A stretch of DNA of 45,153 nt, from assembly GCF_937877005.1 (NCBI RefSeq), contig NZ_CALEFV010000035.1, forward strand, positions 1 to 45,153, given 5' to 3'. The translations under genes and the position numbers were made by a program. Each line of letters opens with the position of its first letter. Position 1 is the first letter of the stretch. This stretch comes from an uncultured Fibrobacter sp. GTDB lineage: Bacteria > Fibrobacterota > Fibrobacteria > Fibrobacterales > Fibrobacteraceae. Below, in pieces: positions 24,257-32,127 of this stretch. Under the pieces are notes generated by a model. That model saw nothing but the letters and a program-made list of their open reading frames with translations. It ran no database searches and had not been told where the DNA came from.

Positions 24257-24913
24257 ATGAACATCAAGCAATTTGTCGTGAATCCCTTCGGTGTGAACGG
24301 TTTCGTTTTAAGCAACGATGCCGGCGATGCGATTCTGATTGACCCGAGCGTTTCTAGCGAGCAGGAGGAACAGGCCCTCGCCCGCTACATCGAGCAGAAT
24401 AAGCTTACGGTAAAGCGACTCCTGAACACGCACCTGCACCTGGACCACGTGCTGGGCAACGCGTTTGTTGCAAACAAGTACGGGGTGCAACCCGAAGCGC
24501 ACGAAGAAGACGCGTTCCTTTTGGATTTGCAAGAAGAACAGAGCCAGATGTTCGGACTCCCGATGCGCACCCATTCGCCCGGACTCGGCAACTACCTTGC
24601 CGAGGGCGATGCCGTCGAGGTGCCCGGCATCAAGCTGCAGGTTTTCCACATCGCAGGGCACTCCCCCGGCGGCATCGCGTTTTTCTGTGAAAACCCGGGC
24701 GAAGTCAACGGCCAGAAGAATGTTCCTCCCCTGCTGTTTCCCGGCGACATTCTGTTTGCGGGTAGCAGAGGCCGAAGCGACCTCTTCGGCGGAGACGACG
24801 ATGCACTTGTCAGCGGAATCAAAAGCAAGTTGATGACTCTCCCGAAAGAAACCGTCGTATTCCCCGGACACGGACCCATGACGACTATCGGGGATGAGAG
24901 AAGGTGGTATTGA
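24257..24913 (+). CDS. MBL-fold metallo-hydrolase (glyoxalase II-like)
   Basis: This is a 218-residue metallo-beta-lactamase fold hydrolase. THLHLDHVLGN is the HxHxDH metal motif, IAGHSPGGIAFF gives the next His ligand, FPGDILF the bridging Asp, and FPGHGPMTTIGDE the last His. The arrangement matches YcbL/glyoxalase-II-like thioester hydrolases that act on S-lactoylglutathione or similar compounds. It is short, without the glutathione-binding C-terminal helices, so the substrate is uncertain. A TATATTAG motif six bases before the ATG may be its promoter, and no good ribosome-binding sequence is visible. Confidence 0.88.
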   Translation: MNIKQFVVNPFGVNGFVLSNDAGDAILIDPSVSSEQEEQALARYIEQNKLTVKRLLNTHLHLDHVLGNAFVANKYGVQPEAHEEDAFLLDLQEEQSQMFGLPMRTHSPGLGNYLAEGDAVEVPGIKLQVFHIAGHSPGGIAFFCENPGEVNGQKNVPPLLFPGDILFAGSRGRSDLFGGDDDALVSGIKSKLMTLPKETVVFPGHGPMTTIGDERRWY

Positions 24914-24935
24914 CCTCAACTTGATCTCAGCAATA

Positions 24936-24964
24936 GATTGCCACGCCTTCGGCTCGCAATGACG
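24936..24964 (+). repeat. dispersed ATTGC...GCAAT palindromic repeat, copy 1
   Basis: GATTGCCACGCC and TTCGGCTCGCAATGACG form a palindrome-ended repeat. It ends two bases before the ATG of the acyltransferase at 24967, so it occupies the place of the ribosome-binding site. Confidence 0.65.
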
Positions 24965-24966
24965 TT

Positions 24967-26130
24967 ATGACGAACGAACAGAAAAGAATTGGGTGGATTG
25001 ACGAATTCAAGGGATTCGTCCTGCTGCTCGTGTGCCTGTACCATGTGGAGCAATCCTTCCCGCAGGCGCAAATGGGAATGCTGCACCTGAGCGCACTCCG
25101 CATGTCGGCCTTCTTCTTCATTTCGGGAATGCTCTTTAGCACGCGCCGTTTCGGCAATTTCAAAAGCTACTTCATTCACAAGACCCGCGTTCTGCTCGTT
25201 CCCTACATTCTGCTTTCACTGCTGTTCTTAGCGCTGGACCCGGTGCTCTACAATTTTGACTTGTTCCCGAAGGCGCCCCGCATGACGGTCATGAACATCA
25301 AGCCCGAAATCGCGACCGTATGGGATTATATCTACTGGAACCTTGCAAAAATCTTTGTGGCGGGCAAGTCTTCCATCGGATCGGGCCCGCTGTGGTTCGT
25401 GTTCACGCTGTATTCCGTAAGTTTGATATTCTATGGGGTGCAGAAAATTGCGAATCACATAAAGGCTCCGCGGGCAGCGACCATAATCATCGCCATCGCA
25501 AGTCTCGCAGGCGGTTGGCTCCTGTATGTCAATCACATCCGCCTGCCGCTCGGGATAGAGCGCGACTTGACCGTGCTTTTCTTCTTTGCGAACGGATGGC
25601 TGTGCAAAACCGCAGTAAACAAATTCTCTATGGATTGCTTCGCCACATGGGCTCGCAATGACGTGGGTGCTTTGCGTAACGGCACCATTCTCGCGGCTGC
25701 AGCAATCATCTCGTTTGTCACTTACGCCTACATCGAAGTTCCTGACCCGAACTTCAGCATCATGAACAACGACCTCGGGAAATCCCTCCCCGTATTCCTC
25801 ACCAGTTCCTTCTTTGGAATTGCGGGTCTTGTCGCCACATTCATGTTTGCAGACAAACTACCAAGCATCGCACCCATCCGCATTATCAAGGGAATTCTCC
25901 GCAATATTTCACGCAACGCGCTCGTGATTCTCGCGGTGCATTGGTACATACTGTTTGTCATGCGGTTACTTTTCCGCGAAGCCTTCAACAAGCCGGGCAT
26001 CGCCTATCTCACCATCCCCGTGGTTGCAACCATGGTTATCGGGGCAATTCCGCTATTCCGCTGCAAACTCTACAAATTGCTCGGTAAGCAGCCTGCCAGC
26101 GTACGCGAAAGTTTGAACATTCGCGACTAG
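24967..26130 (+). CDS. acyltransferase 3 family membrane protein with repeat-derived insertion
   Basis: This is a 387-residue acyltransferase-3 protein with about ten hydrophobic helices. RIGWIDEFKGFVLLLVCLYH carries the conserved catalytic His after helix 1. FFFISGMLF and the HKTRVLLVPYILLSLLF region match the second family motif (R-x-x-x-P). Residues about 223-234 (MDCFATWARND) are encoded by a copy of a dispersed ATTGC...GCAAT repeat, and lie in the loop between the helix ending GWLCKTAVNKF and the helix starting GTILAAAAIISF. Another copy of the repeat abuts the start codon, and there is no visible ribosome-binding site. It is convergent with the patatin gene, with a 4-base overlap. The acceptor is unknown. 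Confidence 0.82.
   Translation: MTNEQKRIGWIDEFKGFVLLLVCLYHVEQSFPQAQMGMLHLSALRMSAFFFISGMLFSTRRFGNFKSYFIHKTRVLLVPYILLSLLFLALDPVLYNFDLFPKAPRMTVMNIKPEIATVWDYIYWNLAKIFVAGKSSIGSGPLWFVFTLYSVSLIFYGVQKIANHIKAPRAATIIIAIASLAGGWLLYVNHIRLPLGIERDLTVLFFFANGWLCKTAVNKFSMDCFATWARNDVGALRNGTILAAAAIISFVTYAYIEVPDPNFSIMNNDLGKSLPVFLTSSFFGIAGLVATFMFADKLPSIAPIRIIKGILRNISRNALVILAVHWYILFVMRLLFREAFNKPGIAYLTIPVVATMVIGAIPLFRCKLYKLLGKQPASVRESLNIRD
25632..25663 (+). repeat. dispersed ATTGC...GCAAT repeat, copy 2, inside coding sequence
   Basis: GGATTGCTTCGCCACATGG followed by GCTCGCAATGACG shares its arms (GATTGC...GGCTCGCAATGACG) with 24936-24964. It is read in frame within the acyltransferase gene. Confidence 0.65.
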
Positions 26131-26972
26131 ATTTCCAAGAAAGCCTTTAAATCGTCCATGCGACGTTTTGCCATTTCAACGCCATGTTCATAGGACTCAT
26201 TCATCTTATCCATATTGGTGTCAAACTGGTCGCACAAATCAATCACCGGGCGAATCAAGAATAGTTTGCCTTTCTGTTCCAGTTTTTCCATATGCACAAA
26301 CATTTTCTCATAGCGCTTAAGTCTTATCATGAGCGCACGAAAAAGTTCCGGATACTTTCGCTTGTACATCGGATTCAAAATCGCACGGTACTTGCGGAAA
26401 TCCGTTACGGCCTCACCCGGATAGTGAGTCGAAATGGCAACCACCTTATCGCAACCCTTCTCAAAAGCGCGTTCATAAGGAATCGGCACTGTGATGCAGC
26501 CATCGGCATAATGTTTGCCGTCAAGTTCCGCCATCGGGAAAATCATAGGCAGGGCGCAACTGGCGCTAATCAAATCCAGCAAGCGCTTCTTGTCGTTCTT
26601 TTCGCTCTTGAACTCGGCACGGCCCGTTTCGCAACAGGTAAGCCCAATTTCACACTCAATTTTTGAATGACTGTACGCATCAAAATCAAGCGGCATCTCG
26701 CCATCGGCAGCAAGATAGTTCAAAGCATGGAATTCCTTCTGAATTCCGATAAACTTGCTCGCCCACTTCTTGCCCTTCTGCAGACGCGTCGGGAGCACGA
26801 TAAATCGCAAGCGGCCCTGCTGGCGCGTAATAAAATTCACCGCTGCATGGGCTCCGGCAGAAACTCCTGCCACGTAATTAAAATCAATACCTTCGTCAAG
26901 CCAGGTGTCAATCACACCTGCACTGAACATCGTCTGACGGGAACCACCTTCTAGTACAAGTCCCGTCTTCAT
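26127..26972 (-). CDS. patatin-like phospholipase family protein
   Basis: This is a 281-residue patatin-fold serine esterase. LVLEGGSRQTMFSAGVID forms the oxyanion-hole loop (with G-G-S-R in place of the usual G-G-G-x-R/K), GVSAGA is the nucleophile elbow (Ser38), and YADGC provides the catalytic Asp in the D-G motif. It resembles RssA/YjjU-type cytoplasmic lipid hydrolases. The start overlaps the end of the plsC-like gene (ATGA), and it is last in the lipid operon, suggesting lipid turnover or release of a product. No signal peptide is present. Confidence 0.88.
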   Translation of the reverse strand: MKTGLVLEGGSRQTMFSAGVIDTWLDEGIDFNYVAGVSAGAHAAVNFITRQQGRLRFIVLPTRLQKGKKWASKFIGIQKEFHALNYLAADGEMPLDFDAYSHSKIECEIGLTCCETGRAEFKSEKNDKKRLLDLISASCALPMIFPMAELDGKHYADGCITVPIPYERAFEKGCDKVVAISTHYPGEAVTDFRKYRAILNPMYKRKYPELFRALMIRLKRYEKMFVHMEKLEQKGKLFLIRPVIDLCDQFDTNMDKMNESYEHGVEMAKRRMDDLKAFLEI

Positions 26973-27667
26973 GCCACAACCTCTTCGGGAGTTTCAGCTG
27001 CATCCGGCAACACCGGCGGTTCGGCGACGCCAAGCGCCTGCTGCTTGAGGCTCCAGACTTTCTGCCTAAAGTATTCGCTGCGTTCAGCCAAGTGTTTCGA
27101 AGATGGAATACCCTTTACGCGTTCAATCTTTTCCGAGTCGCCCACTACGACCTGAGTCCGATGGCCAAACTTGTAAATGCCATCAAGGCCTACCGAAAGC
27201 ACCGGAGCCCCGGTACTGCGGGCAAGAAACGCAAAACCCGTCTTGAATTCATTCAGCAAGCCGTCGTAGCGGCACTTTCCCTCGGGGAAAATAATCACCG
27301 AATTGCCTTTTTCCAGTTCACGCTTCGCAAGCAGAGCCCATTCGGTGTCCAGATTAAAGCGGTCGCAAGGAATCACGCACTTCACGCGAGTCAGTGCCCA
27401 GCTAAAATGAGGATCTTCAATCTGGTCCTTGGCCACCACAATGCTTCTATTGTGGAAAAAGACCGCGAGCATCATGAGAGGATCCCACATGCTCGTATGA
27501 TTCGCAATAATTACAGAAGGAGTCTTGAGCCGCGTAGACTTCACCGATTCCCCGACAAAGGTGACCTTCGTACGGTACCACACAAGCAAATAAACTCGCA
27601 CGGTGTAGATGACTATCACCATGACGAACTGCATGAAGAGTTCAAACAGCGAGTTCTTCTTTTTCAT
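26969..27667 (-). CDS. lysophospholipid acyltransferase family (PlsC-like)
   Basis: The protein has 232 residues. One N-terminal transmembrane helix (LFMQFVMVIVIYTVRVYLLV) is followed by the acyltransferase motifs IIANHTSMWDP (HxxxxD catalytic pair) and IFPEGKCRYDG (glycerol-phosphate binding). It would transfer an acyl chain from ACP or CoA to a lysolipid or other glycerol-based acceptor at the inner membrane. It overlaps the fabZ-like start by one base (TAATG) and the patatin gene by four, so it is part of the tightly coupled lipid operon. Aryl-polyene clusters contain a similar acyltransferase, but a conventional phospholipid role cannot be excluded. Confidence 0.87.
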   Translation of the reverse strand: MKKKNSLFELFMQFVMVIVIYTVRVYLLVWYRTKVTFVGESVKSTRLKTPSVIIANHTSMWDPLMMLAVFFHNRSIVVAKDQIEDPHFSWALTRVKCVIPCDRFNLDTEWALLAKRELEKGNSVIIFPEGKCRYDGLLNEFKTGFAFLARSTGAPVLSVGLDGIYKFGHRTQVVVGDSEKIERVKGIPSSKHLAERSEYFRQKVWSLKQQALGVAEPPVLPDAAETPEEVVA

Positions 27668-28113
27668 TATTTTCCGAGAGATTCCTTCGGGATGCTAGTA
27701 AAGGTGAGGGCGCCCTTGGCATGAACGTTGCCGTTCACTTTCACGATGCAGTCAAAGCCGACCAGCACGCCGCCTTCCTTCGTCTTCTTCACAGAGATTT
27801 CGAGCTGGTCGCCCGGAATCACCGGCTTCACGAACTTGAATCCGTCAATCTTCAAAAGCACGTAGAGATTCTTTTCTAAATCTTCGGCGGGCTTTTCGAT
27901 CACGAGCGAGCAAAGCTGAGCACAACTTTCCACAATGAGCACGCCCGGCATAATCGGGGTTCCCGGAAAGTGACCCGTAAAGTACGGTTCGTTCACGCTC
28001 ACGTTCTTGATGCCCACGGCAGATTCGTTCGGCGTAAGTTCCGTGACACGCTCGATCATCTGGAACGGCGGACGCTGCGCAATCTTTTCGCTGATTTCGT
28101 AAATATTCATCAT
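27667..28113 (-). CDS. FabZ-like 3-hydroxyacyl-ACP dehydratase
   Basis: This is a 148-residue hotdog-fold dehydratase. FQMIERVTEL near the N terminus and YFTGHFPGTPIMPGVLIVE give the catalytic His and, with ESCAQL, the catalytic Glu of FabZ. It removes water from 3-hydroxyacyl-ACP. It overlaps the fabG stop (ATGA) upstream and plsC downstream. Because it sits with a dedicated ketosynthase pair and ACP, it is likely to be the cluster's own dehydratase and not the housekeeping FabZ, though that cannot be proven here. Confidence 0.9.
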   Translation of the reverse strand: MMNIYEISEKIAQRPPFQMIERVTELTPNESAVGIKNVSVNEPYFTGHFPGTPIMPGVLIVESCAQLCSLVIEKPAEDLEKNLYVLLKIDGFKFVKPVIPGDQLEISVKKTKEGGVLVGFDCIVKVNGNVHAKGALTFTSIPKESLGK

Positions 28114-28841
28114 AGAGAAAGTCCTCCGTCGAGCACGAACACCTGGCCGGTCACGTAGGCAAACTGGTCAGAAGCCAAGGCAGACACGATGTTCGCGACT
28201 TCGTCGGCAGAGCCAAAGCGCTTCAGAGGAATCTTTTCGAGGTAGCCCTTACGGGTTTCTTCGGGAATCGCTTCGATCATATCTGTTGCGATAAAGCCCG
28301 GAGCCACGGCATTCACGCGAATACCGAAACCGCCGAGTTCCTTGGCAAGCGTCTGGGTCAAGGAATTCACGGCACCCTTCGTGGCGCTGTAAACAGCCTG
28401 GCCTGCAAGAGCGAACTTCGAAGACACGGAGCTCATGTTGATGATCACGCCGGACTTCTGCTTGTACATCTTCACAGCCACCTGCTGTGCGCAGTAGAAG
28501 TAACCCTTCACGTTCAGGTCGAAGCACTTGTCCAAGGTTTCGGGATTCATCATCATCAGGTATTCGTCGCGGACGATGCCGGCATTGTTCACCAGCACGT
28601 CGATACGGCCGTAAGCCTTGAAGACTTCGCGAACCATGACCTTTACCTGGGAAAGGTCAGCGACATTGGCCTTGTAAATCATGCCATCGCCACCTTCGGC
28701 CAAGATCTGATCCAAAGTCTGCTGGGCAGCCTCGTCGGAACTGGAGTAGTTCACCACGACCGTGTAGCCATCGCGAGCAAGGCGCAAGGCGCAAGCCTTG
28801 CCGATTCCCTTAGAAGCACCTGTTACCAAAGCTACTTTCAT
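28110..28841 (-). CDS. FabG-like 3-oxoacyl-ACP reductase
   Basis: This is a 243-residue short-chain dehydrogenase. VALVTGASKGIGKACALRLA binds NADP(H), VLVNNAGIVRDEYLM holds the NNAG motif, Ser/Tyr/Lys are seen in INMSSVSSKF and VYSATKGAVNS, and VAPGFIATDMIEA is the typical PGFIxTDM loop. It reduces 3-oxoacyl-ACP. AGGAG before the ATG at 28841 makes it preferable to the in-frame TTG at 28847. It follows the fused ketosynthase gene by 24 bases. Confidence 0.92.
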   Translation of the reverse strand: MKVALVTGASKGIGKACALRLARDGYTVVVNYSSSDEAAQQTLDQILAEGGDGMIYKANVADLSQVKVMVREVFKAYGRIDVLVNNAGIVRDEYLMMMNPETLDKCFDLNVKGYFYCAQQVAVKMYKQKSGVIINMSSVSSKFALAGQAVYSATKGAVNSLTQTLAKELGGFGIRVNAVAPGFIATDMIEAIPEETRKGYLEKIPLKRFGSADEVANIVSALASDQFAYVTGQVFVLDGGLSL

Positions 28842-28865
28842 ATTCAAGCTCCTTCTACCTAAACA

Positions 28866-31262
28866 TTATTTTCCGAACACGACTGCGCTGTAAGAACCGC
28901 CCGTCGCATAAGAAATCACCAAAATTTTCTTGAGGTTTGCCGAGTCTACATTCTTTGCAGAAACAGAACCATCTGCCGCCACAAAGTAGGCGTTGTCGTT
29001 TGCAAGTTCACCGCTCAAAAGGAGAGCAGCTTCGGCGGCGGCAAGGGCTGCAGACCCCGCACGGCCTTCACCGGTGCGTTCCTTGACTTCAAAGAGCGGC
29101 ATCGCGGCAAGCTTTTCGCCAAACACGCGCTTGAGCGCGCCCTTCTCGATATCGTCGATTCGCTTGCAGCCGTTGGCAAAACCGCAGACAGCATCCACGT
29201 CGGCTGCCGTAATGCCGGCATCGGCCAGGGCATCGGCAATTGCCTTGTCCAAGGCTTCGTCAGAACCGGCGAGCTTACCGAACTTCACGTTCTTGCGGCC
29301 ATGGCCGAATCCGAGAGCGTAGCAGTAAACCTTGGCACCGCGGGCCTTGGCATATTCTTCTTCTTCGAGCAAAATCGACACGGAGCCGTCGCCCACCACA
29401 AAGCCGTCGGCATTTGCGAAAGGTGCGACCACATTGTTTGCTGCCACGCCGAGCTTCTGGGCAAATTCCGTGATAATCGGCAGGTTTTCGTCGGTACCGG
29501 TAGCCATCATGGCCTGTTCCTGACCGTCGTGAATCACGTTCATGGAGTAACCGATGCTATCGAGGCCCGAAAGCGGACCGGTGGTAATGGTTACCCCGTA
29601 ACCCTTGATGCCCGAACAAATAGAGAGGTAACCGCCAGCCGCATTGTAAACGGTGTGCGGGAACTTGAAGGCGGAACCGCCGGCATTGCCGAGTTCAGCA
29701 ATCAGTTCTTCAAAATCGTAAGTGGCGCCGAGACCGCCTTCGCTGGTACCCACGATAATGCCGATATCCATGGCATTTTCGTCAGACACTTTGAAGTTCG
29801 CATCTTGCAGCGCACGCATGCCCGAAACAGTCTGGAGCTGACCCAGGTTGTCGAGCTTGCGGTAGAAGGCCATCTTGATGCCAAGTTCCTTGTAGTCATC
29901 AAGAGCGATTGTCGAACGCACCGAGGCAGACTCGGGCTTCTTGCCTGCCTTCACGGCTTCGACGTAAGCGGTCTTGCTGTTGCCGAGCGGCGATACAATT
30001 CCAAGACCCGTCACGGCAATCTTCTTGCCTGCCGCACTCTGGGCAGACACGTTACCCGCTTCCTTCGAGAAGACGATTGCGGCATTGGTACCGCCGAAGG
30101 CAACATTGTTGCTGAGTACGCATTTCAAGTCCTTGTGGCGGGCCTTGTTCTGCACAAAGTCCATGTCGCCGACTTTTTCCTTGAGGGCGGCTGACTGTTC
30201 TTCGCTATACGGGAAGGTGGGAAGCACGGTGTCGGTCGTAAGAGCCTTGATACTGAACACAGCCTCGATTGCACCAGCGGCACCTAGGCAATGGCCTGTA
30301 AGCACCTTGGTAGAACTAACACTCACAGTCGGGTTTTCTTCGCCAAAGTAGGCCTTGAAAGCGGTCATTTCGGCGTTATCGTTCTTGCCTGTACCGGTAC
30401 CATGAGCATTGATATAGCCGATGTCGGTTTTGGTAATGCCGGAATTCTTGACGGAGCGGTTGATCGCTTCCTTAAGGCAAAGGCCATCTTCGCGCGGAGC
30501 GGTAATGTGGTTTGCATCGCTCGTGACGCCGGAACCGAGCACTTCGCAGTATTGCTTGGCAGCACGCTTTTGCGCATGCTCGTAAGATTCCACAATCACG
30601 ATGCCAGCGCCTTCGCCAAGCGTAATGCCATTACAACGATTGAACGGAGAGCATCCGTTTTCGTCAAGGGCATGCAAAGAAAGGAATCCGGAATAAGGCA
30701 CCGAGGCAAAAGAATCGGCTCCGCCCGCAATGACAACATCTGCCTTGCCGGCGCGAATCAAGTCGCAAGCCACCGCAATCGAAATCGTGCCCGCGGCACA
30801 AGCGTTCGCCACATTCGTCACAATGCCGCCGGCGCCACAAGTTTCGGCTACCTGGGAGGCAATCGAGGCGATAGGCATCTTGGCAATTTCAGAAGCGTCG
30901 CGACCATGTTGATGATACTGTTCAATCGAAAGGACGCCGCCCACGCAACTTCCGATAACCACGCTCACACGCTGGTCGTCGTTAAAGTTCTTGAGGCCTG
31001 CATCGGCCAAGGCTTCGTTTGCAGCCTTGATGCAAAGTTTCGAGACGCGGTCCTTTTCATTGGGAGCGTCAATTTCATCGAGGGTATCGCACTTGACTTC
31101 GGCAGCCAAGTCCGCATAGCAGTTTACTGTATCAACAGAAGTAGTCTTATGAATGCCGGAAACCGATTCCAGGGCACTCTTCCAAGTTTCTTCGACATTG
31201 TTACCGACGGCACAAATGACGCCTAAACCTGTAACTACACAACGCTTGTCATTGGGGGTCAT
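28866..31262 (-). CDS. fused beta-ketoacyl-ACP synthase + catalytically inactive ketosynthase (KS-CLF-like)
   Basis: The protein has 798 residues in two thiolase-fold halves. The first (1-400) is a complete FabF-type ketosynthase: Cys155 in NACAAGT, His287 in INAHGTGTGKND, and His324 in LTGHCLGAAGA. The second (about 413-798) begins again with KIAVTGLGIVSPLGNSK but has lost every catalytic residue: TGPLSGLDS has Pro563 where Cys belongs, GFANGCKRID replaces AHGT, and ERTGEGRAGSAA replaces the second His region. This is the architecture of a ketosynthase/chain-length-factor pair, normally two separate proteins, joined in one chain. It probably builds a specialised acyl or polyene chain on the neighbouring ACP. 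Confidence 0.88.
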   Translation of the reverse strand: MTPNDKRCVVTGLGVICAVGNNVEETWKSALESVSGIHKTTSVDTVNCYADLAAEVKCDTLDEIDAPNEKDRVSKLCIKAANEALADAGLKNFNDDQRVSVVIGSCVGGVLSIEQYHQHGRDASEIAKMPIASIASQVAETCGAGGIVTNVANACAAGTISIAVACDLIRAGKADVVIAGGADSFASVPYSGFLSLHALDENGCSPFNRCNGITLGEGAGIVIVESYEHAQKRAAKQYCEVLGSGVTSDANHITAPREDGLCLKEAINRSVKNSGITKTDIGYINAHGTGTGKNDNAEMTAFKAYFGEENPTVSVSSTKVLTGHCLGAAGAIEAVFSIKALTTDTVLPTFPYSEEQSAALKEKVGDMDFVQNKARHKDLKCVLSNNVAFGGTNAAIVFSKEAGNVSAQSAAGKKIAVTGLGIVSPLGNSKTAYVEAVKAGKKPESASVRSTIALDDYKELGIKMAFYRKLDNLGQLQTVSGMRALQDANFKVSDENAMDIGIIVGTSEGGLGATYDFEELIAELGNAGGSAFKFPHTVYNAAGGYLSICSGIKGYGVTITTGPLSGLDSIGYSMNVIHDGQEQAMMATGTDENLPIITEFAQKLGVAANNVVAPFANADGFVVGDGSVSILLEEEEYAKARGAKVYCYALGFGHGRKNVKFGKLAGSDEALDKAIADALADAGITAADVDAVCGFANGCKRIDDIEKGALKRVFGEKLAAMPLFEVKERTGEGRAGSAALAAAEAALLLSGELANDNAYFVAADGSVSAKNVDSANLKKILVISYATGGSYSAVVFGK

Positions 31263-31314
31263 AGTTATTCCAAAGAGAGATGCATCCTATTGCCAAGCTC
31301 CAGGATGCGAGAAA

Positions 31315-31346
31315 AACAAAAAAAAGCCGAGAACGGATCCCCGGCT
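31315..31346 (-). terminator. terminator/attenuator between the ACP gene and the ketosynthase gene
   Basis: On the minus strand AGCCGGGG pairs with TCTCGGCT (two G-U pairs) and is followed by a run of T. It lies right after the ACP stop and before the KS gene, so it should let more ACP than enzyme message be made, or act as a regulated attenuator. Confidence 0.7.
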
Positions 31347-31353
31347 AAATTCT

Positions 31354-31599
31354 TTAGGCCTTGTGAGCTTCGATGTAAGCGGCGATTGTATCGATGCTCT
31401 GGAAGTTTTCCTTGGCAACGCCCGTCATGGAAACACCAAAGTTGGAGTCCACAAAGGAAATAATTTCAAGGGAATCAACAGAATCAAGGCCTATTTCTTC
31501 GCCAAAAAGCGGAGTATCAAACTGGAGAACGTCGCCATCGACGCCGAGGTCGGACATAAAGAAAGCCTTGAGCTTGTTTTTCATTTCGTCAGAATTCAT
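31354..31599 (-). CDS. acyl carrier protein
   Basis: This is an 81-residue acidic ACP. GLDSVDSLEII contains the phosphopantetheine attachment Ser40. The N-terminal helix KNKLKAFFMSDLGV and the final IDTIAAYIEAHK helix follow the normal ACP plan. A GAGGT ribosome-binding sequence precedes the ATG, and a TATCTTTA promoter-like motif is 26 bases upstream. It is separated from the ketosynthase gene by a terminator-like hairpin. It differs from typical housekeeping AcpP (usual core DSLDTVEL), fitting a pathway-specific carrier. Confidence 0.92.
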   Translation of the reverse strand: MNSDEMKNKLKAFFMSDLGVDGDVLQFDTPLFGEEIGLDSVDSLEIISFVDSNFGVSMTGVAKENFQSIDTIAAYIEAHKA

Positions 31600-31625
31600 A
31601 GTTGTACCTCACTAATTTTCTAGTG

Positions 31626-31633
31626 TAAAGATA
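31626..31633 (-). promoter_or_regulatory. TAnnTTTA promoter-like motif before the ACP gene
   Basis: On the minus strand TATCTTTA follows TTTTTTC and differs by one base from TAnnTTTG. It is 26 bases before the ATG at 31599, in the 114-base gap after the thioesterase gene. Confidence 0.35.
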
Positions 31634-31713
31634 GAAAAAAACACGCCCTTGTCTTTTTGAAAACTTTACAATTCCGACATATTGCACATATAAGAAGACA
31701 AAATGACAAAAAA

Positions 31714-32127
31714 TTAGCCATTCTTGGGGAAAAAGAGCTCCACCTGCTTCGGCAATTCCGTCGTAGGCTTTCCATCCTTCAGAAAGCAATGAAGGCTGCT
31801 ACCCGTAGCGCACAACACGCCCTCGACAAATAGTTTGTACTTAAACCGGAAGTGGTAGACACCCGTACGCTCCAGAACCGATTCGATATCCACAAAATCG
31901 CCATAATGCGTCGCTCGCTTGTACTGCACTTCGAGTTTAAGAACGGGCCCCGTAAAGCCATCGGCTTCAATATCCACGTAGCTCGCTCCTGCCGACTTGA
32001 AAAAGTCCAGACGGGCCTGTTCAAACCAGACCGGATAAACGGCATGATGAACGACCCCCATCTTATCCGTCTCGGCATAGCGGACTTCGATCCTTGTCGT
32101 ATGGATATGTTTGCAGATTTCCAGCAT
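31714..32127 (-). CDS. acyl-CoA/ACP thioesterase, 4HBT/YbgC family
   Basis: This is a 137-residue hotdog-fold thioesterase. RYAETDKMGVVHHAVYPVWF is the YbgC/4-hydroxybenzoyl-CoA thioesterase signature, with the catalytic Asp in ETDKMG and the VVHHAVY helix start. It hydrolyses acyl thioesters; aryl-polyene and related clusters carry such an enzyme. The start overlaps the stop of the outer-membrane protein gene (TAATG at 32127). The gap to the ACP gene is 114 bases. Confidence 0.88.
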   Translation of the reverse strand: MLEICKHIHTTRIEVRYAETDKMGVVHHAVYPVWFEQARLDFFKSAGASYVDIEADGFTGPVLKLEVQYKRATHYGDFVDIESVLERTGVYHFRFKYKLFVEGVLCATGSSLHCFLKDGKPTTELPKQVELFFPKNG

